Assembly (NCBI RefSeq): GCF_022869805.1
Contig: NZ_CP094974.1
Location: 3,224,001-3,288,000 of the forward strand
DNA length: 64,000 nucleotides
From: Halosolutus halophilus
GTDB lineage: Archaea; Halobacteriota; Halobacteria; Halobacteriales; Natrialbaceae
Reading direction: 5' to 3'
Shown: piece by piece, positions 8,364-16,694 of the stretch
How the letters are laid out: each line of letters starts with the position of its first letter
Position numbering within the stretch: the first letter of the stretch is position 1
Program-made: the position numbers and the translations under genes
Notes under the pieces: generated by a model
The model's database searches: none
Told to the model about the DNA's origin: nothing
Seen by the model: only the letters and a program-made list of their open reading frames with translations

Positions 8364-9121
8364 TGCGACGCTGGCTCGGTGCCGTCCGCGGCGCGATCGG
8401 CTTCCTGACGCGACTCCCCGCGCCCCACCGCGAGGGCGACTGGGAGGCGTTCCGGACGACGCCGGCGGCCTTCCCGATCGTCGGGTTCGTGACGGGCGCG
8501 ATCGCAGCCCTGCCGCTGGTCGCGGCGGAGGCCCTTTCCGCACCGAGCGTCGCGCTGGGCTACCTGCTCGCCGTCTACGCGGTGACCGGGGTCCACCACG
8601 TAGACGGCGTGGCGGACCTCGGCGACGCGCTCGTCGTCCACGGCGACGTGGACCGCCGCCGCGAGGTGCTGAAAGATACGACGACCGGCGTCGGGGCGCT
8701 CCTCGCGGTGTCGATCACCGTCGTCGGACTCGCGCTCGGGGGACTCGGCCTCGCCGGGCTCCCCGTCCTGGCGGCCGTCGCGATCGCGATCGCGGCCGAG
8801 GTGGGGACGAAACTCGGCATGGCGGCGATGGGCTGTTTCGGAACGGCGAGCTACGAGGGGATGGGGCGGCAGTTCACGGCGGGTGCCGCGCCTCGCTCGT
8901 TCGTCGCGCCCGCGGTCGTCGGCCTCCCCGCAGTCGCGCTCACGTGGCCGCATCCGGCCGCCGCGATCGCGCTCTGCGGTGCGATCGGAGGAATCGGCCT
9001 CCCCTGGTACTGGGCGACCCGCCACCTCGGAGGTCTCAGCGGCGATATCTTCGGCGCGGCCAACGAGATCGGACGCGTCGCCGGCGTGCACGCGGGGGTG
9101 ATCGCGTGGACGCTGTTGTGA
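8363..9121 (+). CDS. cobS: Adenosylcobinamide-GDP ribazoletransferase (cobalamin synthase) CobS
   Basis: A 252-residue polytopic membrane enzyme that joins AdoCbi-GDP and alpha-ribazole (or its phosphate), the last joining step of the nucleotide loop. The acidic motif HHVDGVADLGDA (Asp81, Asp85, Asp88) is the family signature for the Mg-dependent site, and WYWATRHLGGLSGD occurs near the C-terminus. ATG at 8363 overlaps the cbiB stop. The 3' end overlaps cobY by 16 bp, consistent with translational coupling. Confidence 0.94.
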   Translation: MRRWLGAVRGAIGFLTRLPAPHREGDWEAFRTTPAAFPIVGFVTGAIAALPLVAAEALSAPSVALGYLLAVYAVTGVHHVDGVADLGDALVVHGDVDRRREVLKDTTTGVGALLAVSITVVGLALGGLGLAGLPVLAAVAIAIAAEVGTKLGMAAMGCFGTASYEGMGRQFTAGAAPRSFVAPAVVGLPAVALTWPHPAAAIALCGAIGGIGLPWYWATRHLGGLSGDIFGAANEIGRVAGVHAGVIAWTLL

Positions 9122-9717
9122 TGTGTGGCGGGCGCGGAACCCGCCTCGAGAGCCGCCACGAGAAGCCGCTGCACCCGATCGCCGGCCGCCCGATGGTCGA
9201 TCGCGTTCTGGCGGCCCTCGACGAGAGCGGCGTCGGGACCGCGTACGCGGCCGTTTCGCCCAACGCGCCGGAGACGCGCGCCCACCTCGACGGGAGCGAG
9301 GACGCGAGAACGATCGAGACGGCCGGGGACGGCTACGTCGCCGACCTGACGGCCCTGCTCGATCGACCCCAGATCGAGCCGCCGATCCTCACCGTCGCAG
9401 CTGATTTGCCGCTGCTCGCGGGACCGGTGATCGATCGCGTCCTCGATCGCTCCGACGGAAGCGACGACGGCGACGGCGCGCCATCGCGGACCGTCGCCGT
9501 CCCCGTCGCACTGAAGCGACGGCTCGGCGCGAGCATCGACTCGCGCCTCGAACCGCAAACACACCTCGCGCCGACGGGGATCAACGTCGTCGGCAGTACT
9601 GACCGGACCATGACTGACGTGTCCTACGATCCACGACTCGCGGTGAACGTGAACCGACGTGCAGACGCCGACATCGCGGCCGAACGCCTGGCCGGGAGGA
9701 ATGATCCGTGCGCGTGA
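9106..9717 (+). CDS. cobY: NTP:adenosylcobinamide-phosphate nucleotidyltransferase CobY
   Basis: A 203-residue cytoplasmic enzyme, the archaeal non-orthologous replacement of bacterial CobU. It makes AdoCbi-GDP from AdoCbi-phosphate and GTP. The nucleotidyltransferase signature is at the N-terminus (VMCGGRGTRL), followed by KPLHPIAGRPM. GTG at 9106 (MDAVVMCGG) was chosen over ATG at 9121, since the latter would begin inside the first beta strand. With this start the gene overlaps cobS by 16 bp, and its 3' end overlaps cobT by 10 bp. Confidence 0.9.
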   Translation: MDAVVMCGGRGTRLESRHEKPLHPIAGRPMVDRVLAALDESGVGTAYAAVSPNAPETRAHLDGSEDARTIETAGDGYVADLTALLDRPQIEPPILTVAADLPLLAGPVIDRVLDRSDGSDDGDGAPSRTVAVPVALKRRLGASIDSRLEPQTHLAPTGINVVGSTDRTMTDVSYDPRLAVNVNRRADADIAAERLAGRNDPCA

Positions 9718-10769
9718 TCCTCCCCGCCGGCACGACCGAGACGGCGCTGATCGACGGGATCAGCGCGGCCGGTGCAGCCCCGGAGCTGATGGAACACACG
9801 CCCTCGGCCGACGTCGAGATCCTCGTCTACGGGGAGCCGACGGCCGCGCCCGTCACCCCCGTGAGCCCGAACGGGTGTCCGACGCCCGCCGCCGTCACGC
9901 GGGCCGTCCGCGAGGTGGTCGGTTTCGACCTCGCGGTCGTCGACGCCGGACTCGCCCGGTCGACCGCCGCGCCGACGATCGACCTCGACGCGCGTCCGGG
10001 AGCCGACATCCGCGAGGAGACCGCCGTCCCCGACGCGACCTCGGTCTTCGATCGAGCCTTCGGCTACGGGTCGGGCCTCCCGGACGACGAGATCGTGATC
10101 GGCGAGACCGTACCGGGCGGGACGACGACCGCCCTCGGCGTCCTCACCGCCCTCGGCGAGCCGATCGGCGTCTCGTCGTCCCTCCCTACCAACCCGATCG
10201 AGCGCAAGCGCCGCGTCGTCGACGAGGGTCTCGCGGCGAGCGACCTCGAGGCGGGAGCCTGCGAGGGCGACCCGCTCGCGGCGATCGAGGCGGTGGGCGA
10301 TCCCGTCCAGCCGACCGTCCTGGGCATCGCGGCCGGCGCGATCGAGTCGGGAACCGACGTGACGCTGGCCGGCGGGACGCAGATGGTCGCCGTCGCGGCC
10401 CTGTTGCGCCACGCCGGGATCGACGCGCCGCTGTCGATCGCGACAACTTCGTTCGTCGCGGCCGAGCAGGGTGACAGCCTCGGGGCGGCTTGCGATCGAC
10501 TCGACTGCGACCTCGTCGTGACCGATCCCGGCTTCGACGAACGCGATCACGTCGCGATGGCACGGTACTGTGCGGGCGAAGCCAAGGAGGGCGTCGCGAT
10601 GGGCGGCGCGCTCTCGCTCGTCCCCGACGGACGGATGGCCGCCGTGCGGGACCGATTCGAGACGGTCTGTGCGAGACTCGGGATCGAGGCGGCCGACGGG
10701 GACGAAGAGTCTGCGGCGGCGACCGGCGACTCGGACGACACCGCCACGGAGGCCGATCGTGGATCCTGA
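9708..10769 (+). CDS. cobT: Archaeal CobT-like (TIGR00303) nicotinate-nucleotide:base phosphoribosyltransferase
   Basis: A 353-residue protein of the archaeal TIGR00303/UPF0284 branch of CobT. It activates the lower-ligand base to its alpha-riboside phosphate. Recognisable stretches are the N-terminal ILPAGTTETALIDGIS, a Gly-rich GETVPGGTTTALGVL (~127-141) and ITLAGGTQM-like VTLAGGTQMVA. GTG at 9708 follows a Shine-Dalgarno-like GGGAGGA (9693-9699), unusual in a genome with mostly weak leaders. The C-terminal ~25 residues are acidic and low complexity. It overlaps cobD by 11 bp. Confidence 0.85.
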   Translation: MRVILPAGTTETALIDGISAAGAAPELMEHTPSADVEILVYGEPTAAPVTPVSPNGCPTPAAVTRAVREVVGFDLAVVDAGLARSTAAPTIDLDARPGADIREETAVPDATSVFDRAFGYGSGLPDDEIVIGETVPGGTTTALGVLTALGEPIGVSSSLPTNPIERKRRVVDEGLAASDLEAGACEGDPLAAIEAVGDPVQPTVLGIAAGAIESGTDVTLAGGTQMVAVAALLRHAGIDAPLSIATTSFVAAEQGDSLGAACDRLDCDLVVTDPGFDERDHVAMARYCAGEAKEGVAMGGALSLVPDGRMAAVRDRFETVCARLGIEAADGDEESAAATGDSDDTATEADRGS

Positions 10770-11787
10770 CGCGATCCGGTCCGGGGAGCGGGTCCCTCAC
10801 GGCGGCGAGTCCGATCGGGACCTGCTCGACTTCTCGGCCAACACGAACCCCGCGACCCCGGACGGCGCGGCCGACGTCTACGCGGCGGCGCTCGAGGACT
10901 CCCGCCGGTATCCCGACGACGACTACGCCGAGTTTCGGGTGGCCGCGGGGGCGTTCGTCGACTGTGCGCCCGATCGGGTGATCCCGACGCCCGGCGGACT
11001 GGCCGCGATCAGGCTGGCGATAGAAAGTGTGCTCGCACCCGGCGATCGGGCGCTGATCCCCTACCCCAGCTTCGGCGAGTACGCCCGCGAAGTCCGGCTG
11101 CAGGGAGCGAGTCCGCAGTTCGTCTACCACGAGGACGTGCTCTCGATCGGAACCGACGTCCTCGACGGCTGTGCGCTGGCGGTCGTCTGTACGCCGAACA
11201 ACCCGACCGGCGAGGCCGCCGACCCCGACGCGCTGGCGGCCTTTGCCGATCGCTGCGCGGAGGCGGGGACGACGCTACTGGTCGACGAGGCGTTTCTCGG
11301 CTTCACCGACTTGCCGTCGGCGGCCCGTCTCGACGCGGAGCACGTCGTCGTCGCACGATCGCTCACGAAACTGTTCGGCCTCCCCGGACTCCGCGCCGGC
11401 TTCGCCGTCGCGACGGGCGATCGTCGAGACGCGCTGGAGACCGCGAGACGGGCGTGGTCGCTCGGAACGCCCGCGGCGCGGGTCGGCGCCCACTGTCTCC
11501 GCCAGGACGCGTTCGTCCGGGCGACTCGCGATCGGGTCGCGAGCGAGCGCGAGCGGGTACGGACCGCGCTCGAGACCGAATTCGACGTGCATCCGTCGGA
11601 CGCGCCGTACCTCCTGTGTGACGTCGGCGATCGCGGGGTCGAGAGCGTGATCGAATCGGCCCGCGACGACGGGGTCGCGATCCGCGACGCGCGAACGTTC
11701 CGCGCGCTCGACTCGCACGTCCGCGTCGCGATCAAGGATCGGCGATCGAACGATCGACTCCTCGACGCACTCGAGAGCGATGGCTGA
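10759..11787 (+). CDS. cobD: Threonine-phosphate decarboxylase CobD (aminotransferase fold I)
   Basis: A 342-residue PLP enzyme that makes (R)-1-amino-2-propanol phosphate for CbiB. Fold-type I landmarks are the N-terminal LDFSANTNP, TPNNPTG (Asn148), DEAF (Asp176) and SLTKLFGLPGLR with Schiff-base Lys204. It is close to histidinol-phosphate aminotransferases, but LDFSANTNP and the cobamide operon context favour CobD. GTG at 10759 gives an 11-bp overlap with cobT, and the end overlaps cbiZ by 8 bp. Confidence 0.88.
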   Translation: MDPDAIRSGERVPHGGESDRDLLDFSANTNPATPDGAADVYAAALEDSRRYPDDDYAEFRVAAGAFVDCAPDRVIPTPGGLAAIRLAIESVLAPGDRALIPYPSFGEYAREVRLQGASPQFVYHEDVLSIGTDVLDGCALAVVCTPNNPTGEAADPDALAAFADRCAEAGTTLLVDEAFLGFTDLPSAARLDAEHVVVARSLTKLFGLPGLRAGFAVATGDRRDALETARRAWSLGTPAARVGAHCLRQDAFVRATRDRVASERERVRTALETEFDVHPSDAPYLLCDVGDRGVESVIESARDDGVAIRDARTFRALDSHVRVAIKDRRSNDRLLDALESDG

Positions 11788-12541
11788 ACCGGTCGACCCC
11801 GCCTACGGCGCGTCCCGTCGCGACGGCGTGCTCCAGGTCGCCCGCCCCGACACCGAGTGGCTCTCGACTGGCCCGGACGGCGGTCGCGTCACGGCCGACG
11901 CCGCGTACAACGTCTCGGTCCCCGCCGAGTGGGAGAAGACGACACTCGACGCCTACGCCACCGATCGGCTCGATCGGGCGGGCTTCGACGGGGTGGGCGA
12001 CGGGCCCGTGCTGTTTACGGGCGTCGCGATCGAGGACGCCCGGGGCGCACGCTGCGGCCCGGTCACCGCCTACGCGACGGCCGGCGTCTCGAATCCCGCG
12101 GCGCTGCCGATGGATCCGACGGGGACGGTCGGACGCGAGGTGGTCGCCGAAACCGACCCCGACGCGACCCAGGGGACGGTCAACGTCGTCGTGGGCACGA
12201 CGCGGGCGCTCGCCGACGGCGCGCTCGCCAACCTGATCGCGGTCGCCGCGGAGGCGAAGGCAGCGACCCTGCTGGCCGAGACCGGCTTCCCCGGGACGAC
12301 GACGGACGCGATCGTCGTCGGCCACGATCCGTCGGGGACCGCCGCGTCGTTCTCCGGGAGCGCCACCGCGGTCGGCGCGGCGACGCGGGCCTGCGTCCGC
12401 GAGGCCGTCCGGGCATCGCTGCGGGCCCACTACGACGGCAACGACCCGGAACTCCCGTCGTCGGTCGCCGAGGCGACCTACGGCGTCTCGACGGACGTCC
12501 GGGCCGACGTGTTTCGACCGCCGCTCGCGGAGTGCGACTGA
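11780..12541 (+). CDS. cbiZ: Adenosylcobinamide amidohydrolase CbiZ
   Basis: A 253-residue enzyme that hydrolyses the aminopropanol side chain of salvaged adenosylcobinamide to give adenosylcobyric acid, the CbiB substrate. This is the archaeal route for reusing or remodelling cobinamides. Family features are AAYNVSVP near residue 40 and the Thr/Gly-rich segment GTVNVVVGTTRALADGALANL. It is the last gene of the overlapping operon and confirms the cluster is built for salvage as well as late synthesis. The ATG at 11780 lies inside cobD. Confidence 0.9.
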   Translation: MAEPVDPAYGASRRDGVLQVARPDTEWLSTGPDGGRVTADAAYNVSVPAEWEKTTLDAYATDRLDRAGFDGVGDGPVLFTGVAIEDARGARCGPVTAYATAGVSNPAALPMDPTGTVGREVVAETDPDATQGTVNVVVGTTRALADGALANLIAVAAEAKAATLLAETGFPGTTTDAIVVGHDPSGTAASFSGSATAVGAATRACVREAVRASLRAHYDGNDPELPSSVAEATYGVSTDVRADVFRPPLAECD

Positions 12542-12660
12542 CGTAGCCCGCACCGATCGGGATCGAGGTGGGATCGAGATCGGAAATGGCGACCGTCGCC
12601 CGTGACACGGACCAGCGTCGAACCCGGACGCTAAACCGTCGCGGGCCGTACGATCGCCCT

Positions 12661-13074
12661 ATGGCTGAGGACGATCCATCGGTGATCCGTTCGCTCGCCG
12701 TGTCGCCGGACGACGCCGTCGACGCCTTCGTGTACAGCCAGGAGAATCCGGGCGACGCCGTGCTCCGGGTGACGCCGCCGTTTCACGGCCGGATGCGGGC
12801 GCGGATCCACGTCTACCGCGTCGACGACACCGAACTGACCGGCGCGGTCCACCTCTCGCCCGCTGACATCCTCGAGGACGACGTCGTCGCGGAGTATCCC
12901 CGACTCGAGGCGGCGCTCGCGGACGCGGATCCGGACGACGCGGACCGGATCCGGGAACGGCACGCCGAGGCGGTCGCGGCGTGGCAGGACCGCGCTCGCG
13001 AGGCGATCGCCGGGTCGGTCACGCTCGAGACCGACGACGGCCCACATCGCGTCGAACTGAAGCGACTCGGCTGA
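12661..13074 (+). CDS. Conserved haloarchaeal protein of unknown function
   Basis: A 137-residue acidic, soluble protein with no membrane segment or cysteine motif. It has a beta-rich first half (VLRVTPPFHGRMRARIHVYR) and a charged helical second half ending in a strand, VTLETDDGPHRVELKRL. I recall close relatives in many haloarchaea but no function. ATG at 12661 matches where the conserved part begins. It is separated by 120 bp from cbiZ, so probably not in that operon. Confidence 0.65.
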   Translation: MAEDDPSVIRSLAVSPDDAVDAFVYSQENPGDAVLRVTPPFHGRMRARIHVYRVDDTELTGAVHLSPADILEDDVVAEYPRLEAALADADPDDADRIRERHAEAVAAWQDRAREAIAGSVTLETDDGPHRVELKRLG

Positions 13075-13196
13075 GGCGTCGATCGCGATGGGCGACGGTC
13101 CGAGCCACGATTTCGTCGAGAGCGCCGCTCCGTCCCGCACTTTCACTTTCACCGCGGACGGATCGGTTTGACGTACTATCAGGCCGATTGACGAGT

Positions 13197-13412
13197 ATGG
13201 CACTGATAATGGACGGTACCGACGCCCAGAGCACGCGCGAGAAACTGGTGACGCACGAACACGACCGCCGCGATCCCGACCGCCGCCGGCGGATCGACGT
13301 CACCGATCTGCACGCGGCCGGGATCGAATCCTTCGTCCGATCGAACGTCGAGACCGATCGGGTCTCGCTCGAACACCGCGGCGAGCGAACCTACCTCGTA
13401 ATCGAGGAGTAA
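13197..13412 (+). CDS. Small HalX-like unknown protein, 71 residues
   Basis: A small charged protein rich in Arg and Asp near the centre (HDRRDPDRRRRIDVTDL) and ending in a short beta unit VSLEHRGERTYLVIEE. I do not recognise a named domain; the label is descriptive only. ATG at 13197 is followed by another in-frame Met codon four residues on (13209), which could be the true start. The upstream spacer holds a CACTTT tandem (about 13139-13151). Codon bias at third positions supports translation. Confidence 0.55.
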   Translation: MALIMDGTDAQSTREKLVTHEHDRRDPDRRRRIDVTDLHAAGIESFVRSNVETDRVSLEHRGERTYLVIEE

Positions 13413-13506
13413 ACGCCGTGCTCGAACCGGGGAACTGTTTTGGTCGTTCCCGCGACTAGTCCTGCATGGGATTTACACGCACCGGTCTCCCGGGAGGACG
13501 AATCGC

Positions 13507-13812
13507 ATGATCGAACGGACGGTCACCGTCGTGCCGGCGGACGGATTACACGCCCGGCCGGCCGCAACGGTCACCTCGACGGCGAGCGGGTACGAGGCCG
13601 ACGTAACGATCGCACGCGCCGACGACGGCGACTTCGTTCCGGCGAACAGCATGCTCGCAGTCACCGGGCTGAACGTCCGACACGGGGAGGACGTGACGCT
13701 ACGAGTCGACGGGCCGGACGAGGCGGCGGCGATCGACGCCCTCGAGGAGATCGTCACGACCCCCGTCGCCGACGCCGACGAAGCGAACCCCGACCCGAAC
13801 GACAATGACTGA
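13507..13812 (+). CDS. ptsH: HPr phosphocarrier protein of the PTS
   Basis: A 101-residue HPr. The phospho-acceptor His15 is in GLHARPAA, and a Ser at 48 lies in the region of the regulatory serine of bacterial HPr (PANSMLAV). The ~15-residue acidic tail after position 86 is beyond the usual ~88-residue length. It passes phosphate from EI to DhaM in the neighbouring dihydroxyacetone kinase. A Shine-Dalgarno-like GGGAGGA lies 11 bp upstream. It overlaps ptsI by 8 bp, so the two are one unit. Confidence 0.93.
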   Translation: MIERTVTVVPADGLHARPAATVTSTASGYEADVTIARADDGDFVPANSMLAVTGLNVRHGEDVTLRVDGPDEAAAIDALEEIVTTPVADADEANPDPNDND

Positions 13813-15547
13813 CGAGGGGGAACTCGCGGGAACCGGCGTCACACCGCTCGTCGGCGTCGGACACGCGTACTGGCTCGAGACGAGCGTCGAACTCGGACCA
13901 CCGCCGGATCCGGACGACGTCGACGCCGACGTCGAACGCGATCGGTTCGAGCGAACCCGTGATGCGGTTCGCGAAGCGCTCGAACGGGAACGGGAAGCAA
14001 TCGCGGAACGGGTCGGTGACGAGGAAGCCGACATCTTCGACGCGCACGCGGCCTTCCTGATGGACCCCCAGATCGCGGACGGCGTCACGGCGGCGATCGA
14101 GGACGGACTCCCCGCGACACACGCAGTCCGGGAAACGTTCGACGAGCACGTCGACCAGTTCGAGGGACTGGAGGGACCGATGGCGGAGCGAGCGGACGAC
14201 CTGCGCGACGTTCGGGATCGGCTGCTCCGTCGGCTGCTCGCCGACGAGGCGGACGCCGGAGACGCTGCTACGGACGGGACGGCCGCGGCGGAAGACCCGG
14301 AGCCGTCGATTCCCGGGGGTGCCGTCGTCCTCGCCGATCGACTCACCCCGAGCGAGACGGCGGCGTTCGATCCGGACCGGATCGCGGGAATCGCGACGAG
14401 CACCGGGGGCGAGACCTCCCACGCGGCGATCATCACGCGGGCGCTCGGAATCCCCGCCGTCGTCGGCGTCGGCGACGTGTTGCGGACGGTTTCGGACGGC
14501 ACGCCGGTCGTCGTCGACGGCGACCGCGGGGTCGTCGTCCCCGATCCGGACGACGAAACGCGCGAGCGGGCCGCCGCCGATCGAACCGCCGAGCCGATCC
14601 CGGAACCGGTGTCGACGAGCGACGGACGATCGATCGAGGTGGCCGCGAACGTCGCCGGACCCGCGGACTTCGACCGGGCGGTCGCGATGGGTGCCGACGG
14701 CGTCGGCCTGTTCCGGACGGAGTTCCTCTTCTTCGATCGCGACGAACCGCCCGACGAGGACGAGCAGTTTCGGACGTACCGAGAGGCCCTCGAGACCGTC
14801 TCCGGTCGCGTGATCGTCCGGACGCTCGACGTCGGCGGGGACAAGCCACTGCCCTACCGGCAGGACGGGACCGAGCGGAACCCGTTCCTCGGTGCGCGAG
14901 GCATCCGCCTCTCGCTGGAGGAGCAGTCGGACCTCTTCGAGACGCAACTGCGAGCGCTCCTGCGGGCGGCCGCGACGCCGAACGGGGACGATCTCGCGGT
15001 CATGTTCCCGATGATCACGACCGTCGAGGAACTCGATGCGGCTCGAGAGCGACTCCACGCGATCGCGGAGGACCTGACCGCGGCGGGCGTCGACAACGCC
15101 GTTCCGGAACTCGGCGTGATGATCGAGACGCCCGCTGCGGCGTTCGTCGCCGACGAACTGGCAGCCCGCGTGGACTTCCTCAGTCTCGGCACGAACGATC
15201 TCACCCAGTACGTGATGGCCGCCGATCGGGAGAACGAGCGGGTCGCGGACCTGCAGGATCCGCTCTCTCCACCGGTGCTACGGGCGATCGCCCGGACGGT
15301 CCGTGCGGGCCACGAGGGGGGCGCGTGGGTCGGAATGTGCGGCGAACTGGCCGGCGACCCGGCGGTCACCGAGCTCCTCGTCGGCCTCGGTCTCGACGAA
15401 CTCAGTGCGAGTCCGATCGCCGTTCCGGCGGTCAAGCGGCAGGTGCAGGACCTCGACGCGAACGCCGCGACGGACCTGGCCGATCGGGTTCTCGACGCGG
15501 CGACGCGAGAAGAGGTTCGAGCGCGCTACGAGGACGAGTCGCGCTGA
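13805..15547 (+). CDS. ptsI: PTS enzyme I (phosphoenolpyruvate-protein phosphotransferase)
   Basis: A 580-residue EI of usual length. The N-terminal HPr-binding part comes first, then the phosphohistidine domain with His206 in GGETSHAAIITRA. The C-terminal PEP-binding barrel has TEFLF, the GARGIRL segment and catalytic Cys512 in GMCGELAGD. It draws phosphate from PEP and charges HPr. It converges with dhaM (29 bp between stops), so PTS and kinase genes are separate transcripts meeting tail to tail. The family is rare in archaea outside haloarchaea. Confidence 0.95.
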   Translation: MTDEGELAGTGVTPLVGVGHAYWLETSVELGPPPDPDDVDADVERDRFERTRDAVREALEREREAIAERVGDEEADIFDAHAAFLMDPQIADGVTAAIEDGLPATHAVRETFDEHVDQFEGLEGPMAERADDLRDVRDRLLRRLLADEADAGDAATDGTAAAEDPEPSIPGGAVVLADRLTPSETAAFDPDRIAGIATSTGGETSHAAIITRALGIPAVVGVGDVLRTVSDGTPVVVDGDRGVVVPDPDDETRERAAADRTAEPIPEPVSTSDGRSIEVAANVAGPADFDRAVAMGADGVGLFRTEFLFFDRDEPPDEDEQFRTYREALETVSGRVIVRTLDVGGDKPLPYRQDGTERNPFLGARGIRLSLEEQSDLFETQLRALLRAAATPNGDDLAVMFPMITTVEELDAARERLHAIAEDLTAAGVDNAVPELGVMIETPAAAFVADELAARVDFLSLGTNDLTQYVMAADRENERVADLQDPLSPPVLRAIARTVRAGHEGGAWVGMCGELAGDPAVTELLVGLGLDELSASPIAVPAVKRQVQDLDANAATDLADRVLDAATREEVRARYEDESR

Positions 15548-15576
15548 CCCCACTCGACCGCCGATCGCCGACGCCC

Positions 15577-15957
15577 TCACACCTTCGAGACGTCGTGCGC
15601 GTCCTCGGCGGCCTCGCGAACCGACTCGACGGTCGCGGACGGCGCGGTCGCCGCGACGGTCGCGTTGAGCGCACCCTCGAGTACGGGCGCATCGGCGACG
15701 ACGGCGTCGACGGCCGTCTCCTCGATCGCGAGTTCGGCGTTCATCACGGCACTGCCGAGATCGACGAGGACGACGACGCCGCCGTCGTCGGCAACTGCCT
15801 CGATCGCCTCCCGTATCGGCCCCGGTGTCGTTCCGATTCGGCCGTCTTCGGTTCCACCGACGGCCTCGATACGGGCGTCGCCGCCCATCTCCCGGGCGAC
15901 CTCGCGAATACCCGCGGCCGCTCGCTCGCTGTGAGAGACGACGACGATGCCGACCAT
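15577..15957 (-). CDS. dhaM: DhaM, PTS-dependent dihydroxyacetone kinase phosphotransferase subunit
   Basis: A 126-residue EIIA-mannose-type domain: MVGIVVVSHSE with the phospho-His at position 9, then GGTEDGRIGT and VVLVDLGSAVMNAE. It has only the EIIA domain; the fused HPr/EI-like domains of E. coli DhaM are absent, in keeping with the stand-alone ptsH and ptsI nearby. ATG at 15957 shares one base with the dhaL stop (TGATG); the in-frame GTG at 15960 is a less likely start. Last gene of dhaKLM. Confidence 0.92.
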   Translation of the reverse strand: MVGIVVVSHSERAAAGIREVAREMGGDARIEAVGGTEDGRIGTTPGPIREAIEAVADDGGVVVLVDLGSAVMNAELAIEETAVDAVVADAPVLEGALNATVAATAPSATVESVREAAEDAHDVSKV

Positions 15958-16676
15958 CACTCACCCCCGTCCGCGGGGACGTCCTCGGCGTCGGGTTCGG
16001 GGACCTCGTCCGCCTCCGCGTCGATCACGACCTCGCCGTCGACGTACTCGGTCGCGACGTCGAGCAGTTCCTCGAGCAGGTACAGCGTACTCGTCGCGCC
16101 CGGGTCCTGGTGACCGACCGATCGCCACCCGAGGTACGACGCTCGCCCTTTCTTCGCGTGAATGGGCGTGGTGAACTCGACGCCACGACGGGCGGCGTCG
16201 ACGGCCCGTCCCAGGGCCTCGATCGGTTCGCAGTCGTCGACCTCGATCGATTTCTTGTAGGTGTGGACCGCGGGCGTGAGCGCGTCGACCATCGTCTTGT
16301 CGCCGACTGACGCTTTCCCGCGCTCCTCGACCGTCTCGAGGTACCGCTCCGCGAACGCCACCGTCGTTTCGGCGGTAATCCCGTCCTCGAGTTCCTGGCT
16401 CGCCTTCATCAGCGACCCGCCGTACAGCGGGCCGGACGCGCCGCCGACTTCCGAGACGAGCGCGACGCCCGCCGTCTTGACGAGTTCGGCCGGGTCGCCG
16501 TCGGTCTCCTCGACGCGTTCGAGTGCGGTCCGGAAGCCGCGATCCATGTTGGCACCGTGGTCGGCGTCGCCGATCGCGGAGTCGAGTTCCGTCAGGTACT
16601 GCTTTTCGACCGAGAGCCGGTCGGCGATCGCTTCGACTGCCGTCTGAACCGCGTCGGACTGAGTCTCTTGATCCAT
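15957..16676 (-). CDS. dhaL: DhaL, ADP-binding subunit of dihydroxyacetone kinase
   Basis: A 239-residue all-helical subunit. The Mg/ADP-holding acidic residues are in the early segment ELDSAIGDADHGANM (Asp32, Asp37, Asp39). GGASGPLYGGSLM is the conserved glycine loop. An acidic C-terminal extension of ~25 residues makes it longer than the usual ~210. DhaL keeps ADP bound, is recharged by DhaM, and phosphorylates dihydroxyacetone held on DhaK. It starts 18 bp after dhaK on the same strand. Confidence 0.94.
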   Translation of the reverse strand: MDQETQSDAVQTAVEAIADRLSVEKQYLTELDSAIGDADHGANMDRGFRTALERVEETDGDPAELVKTAGVALVSEVGGASGPLYGGSLMKASQELEDGITAETTVAFAERYLETVEERGKASVGDKTMVDALTPAVHTYKKSIEVDDCEPIEALGRAVDAARRGVEFTTPIHAKKGRASYLGWRSVGHQDPGATSTLYLLEELLDVATEYVDGEVVIDAEADEVPEPDAEDVPADGGE

Positions 16677-16694
16677 CCTGTCGTCACCAGTCGG

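Noticed and set aside
7380-12541. B12 riboswitch before the cobamide operon
   Set aside because: The leader is too short and no conserved B12-box is seen; archaeal B12 riboswitches are not established.
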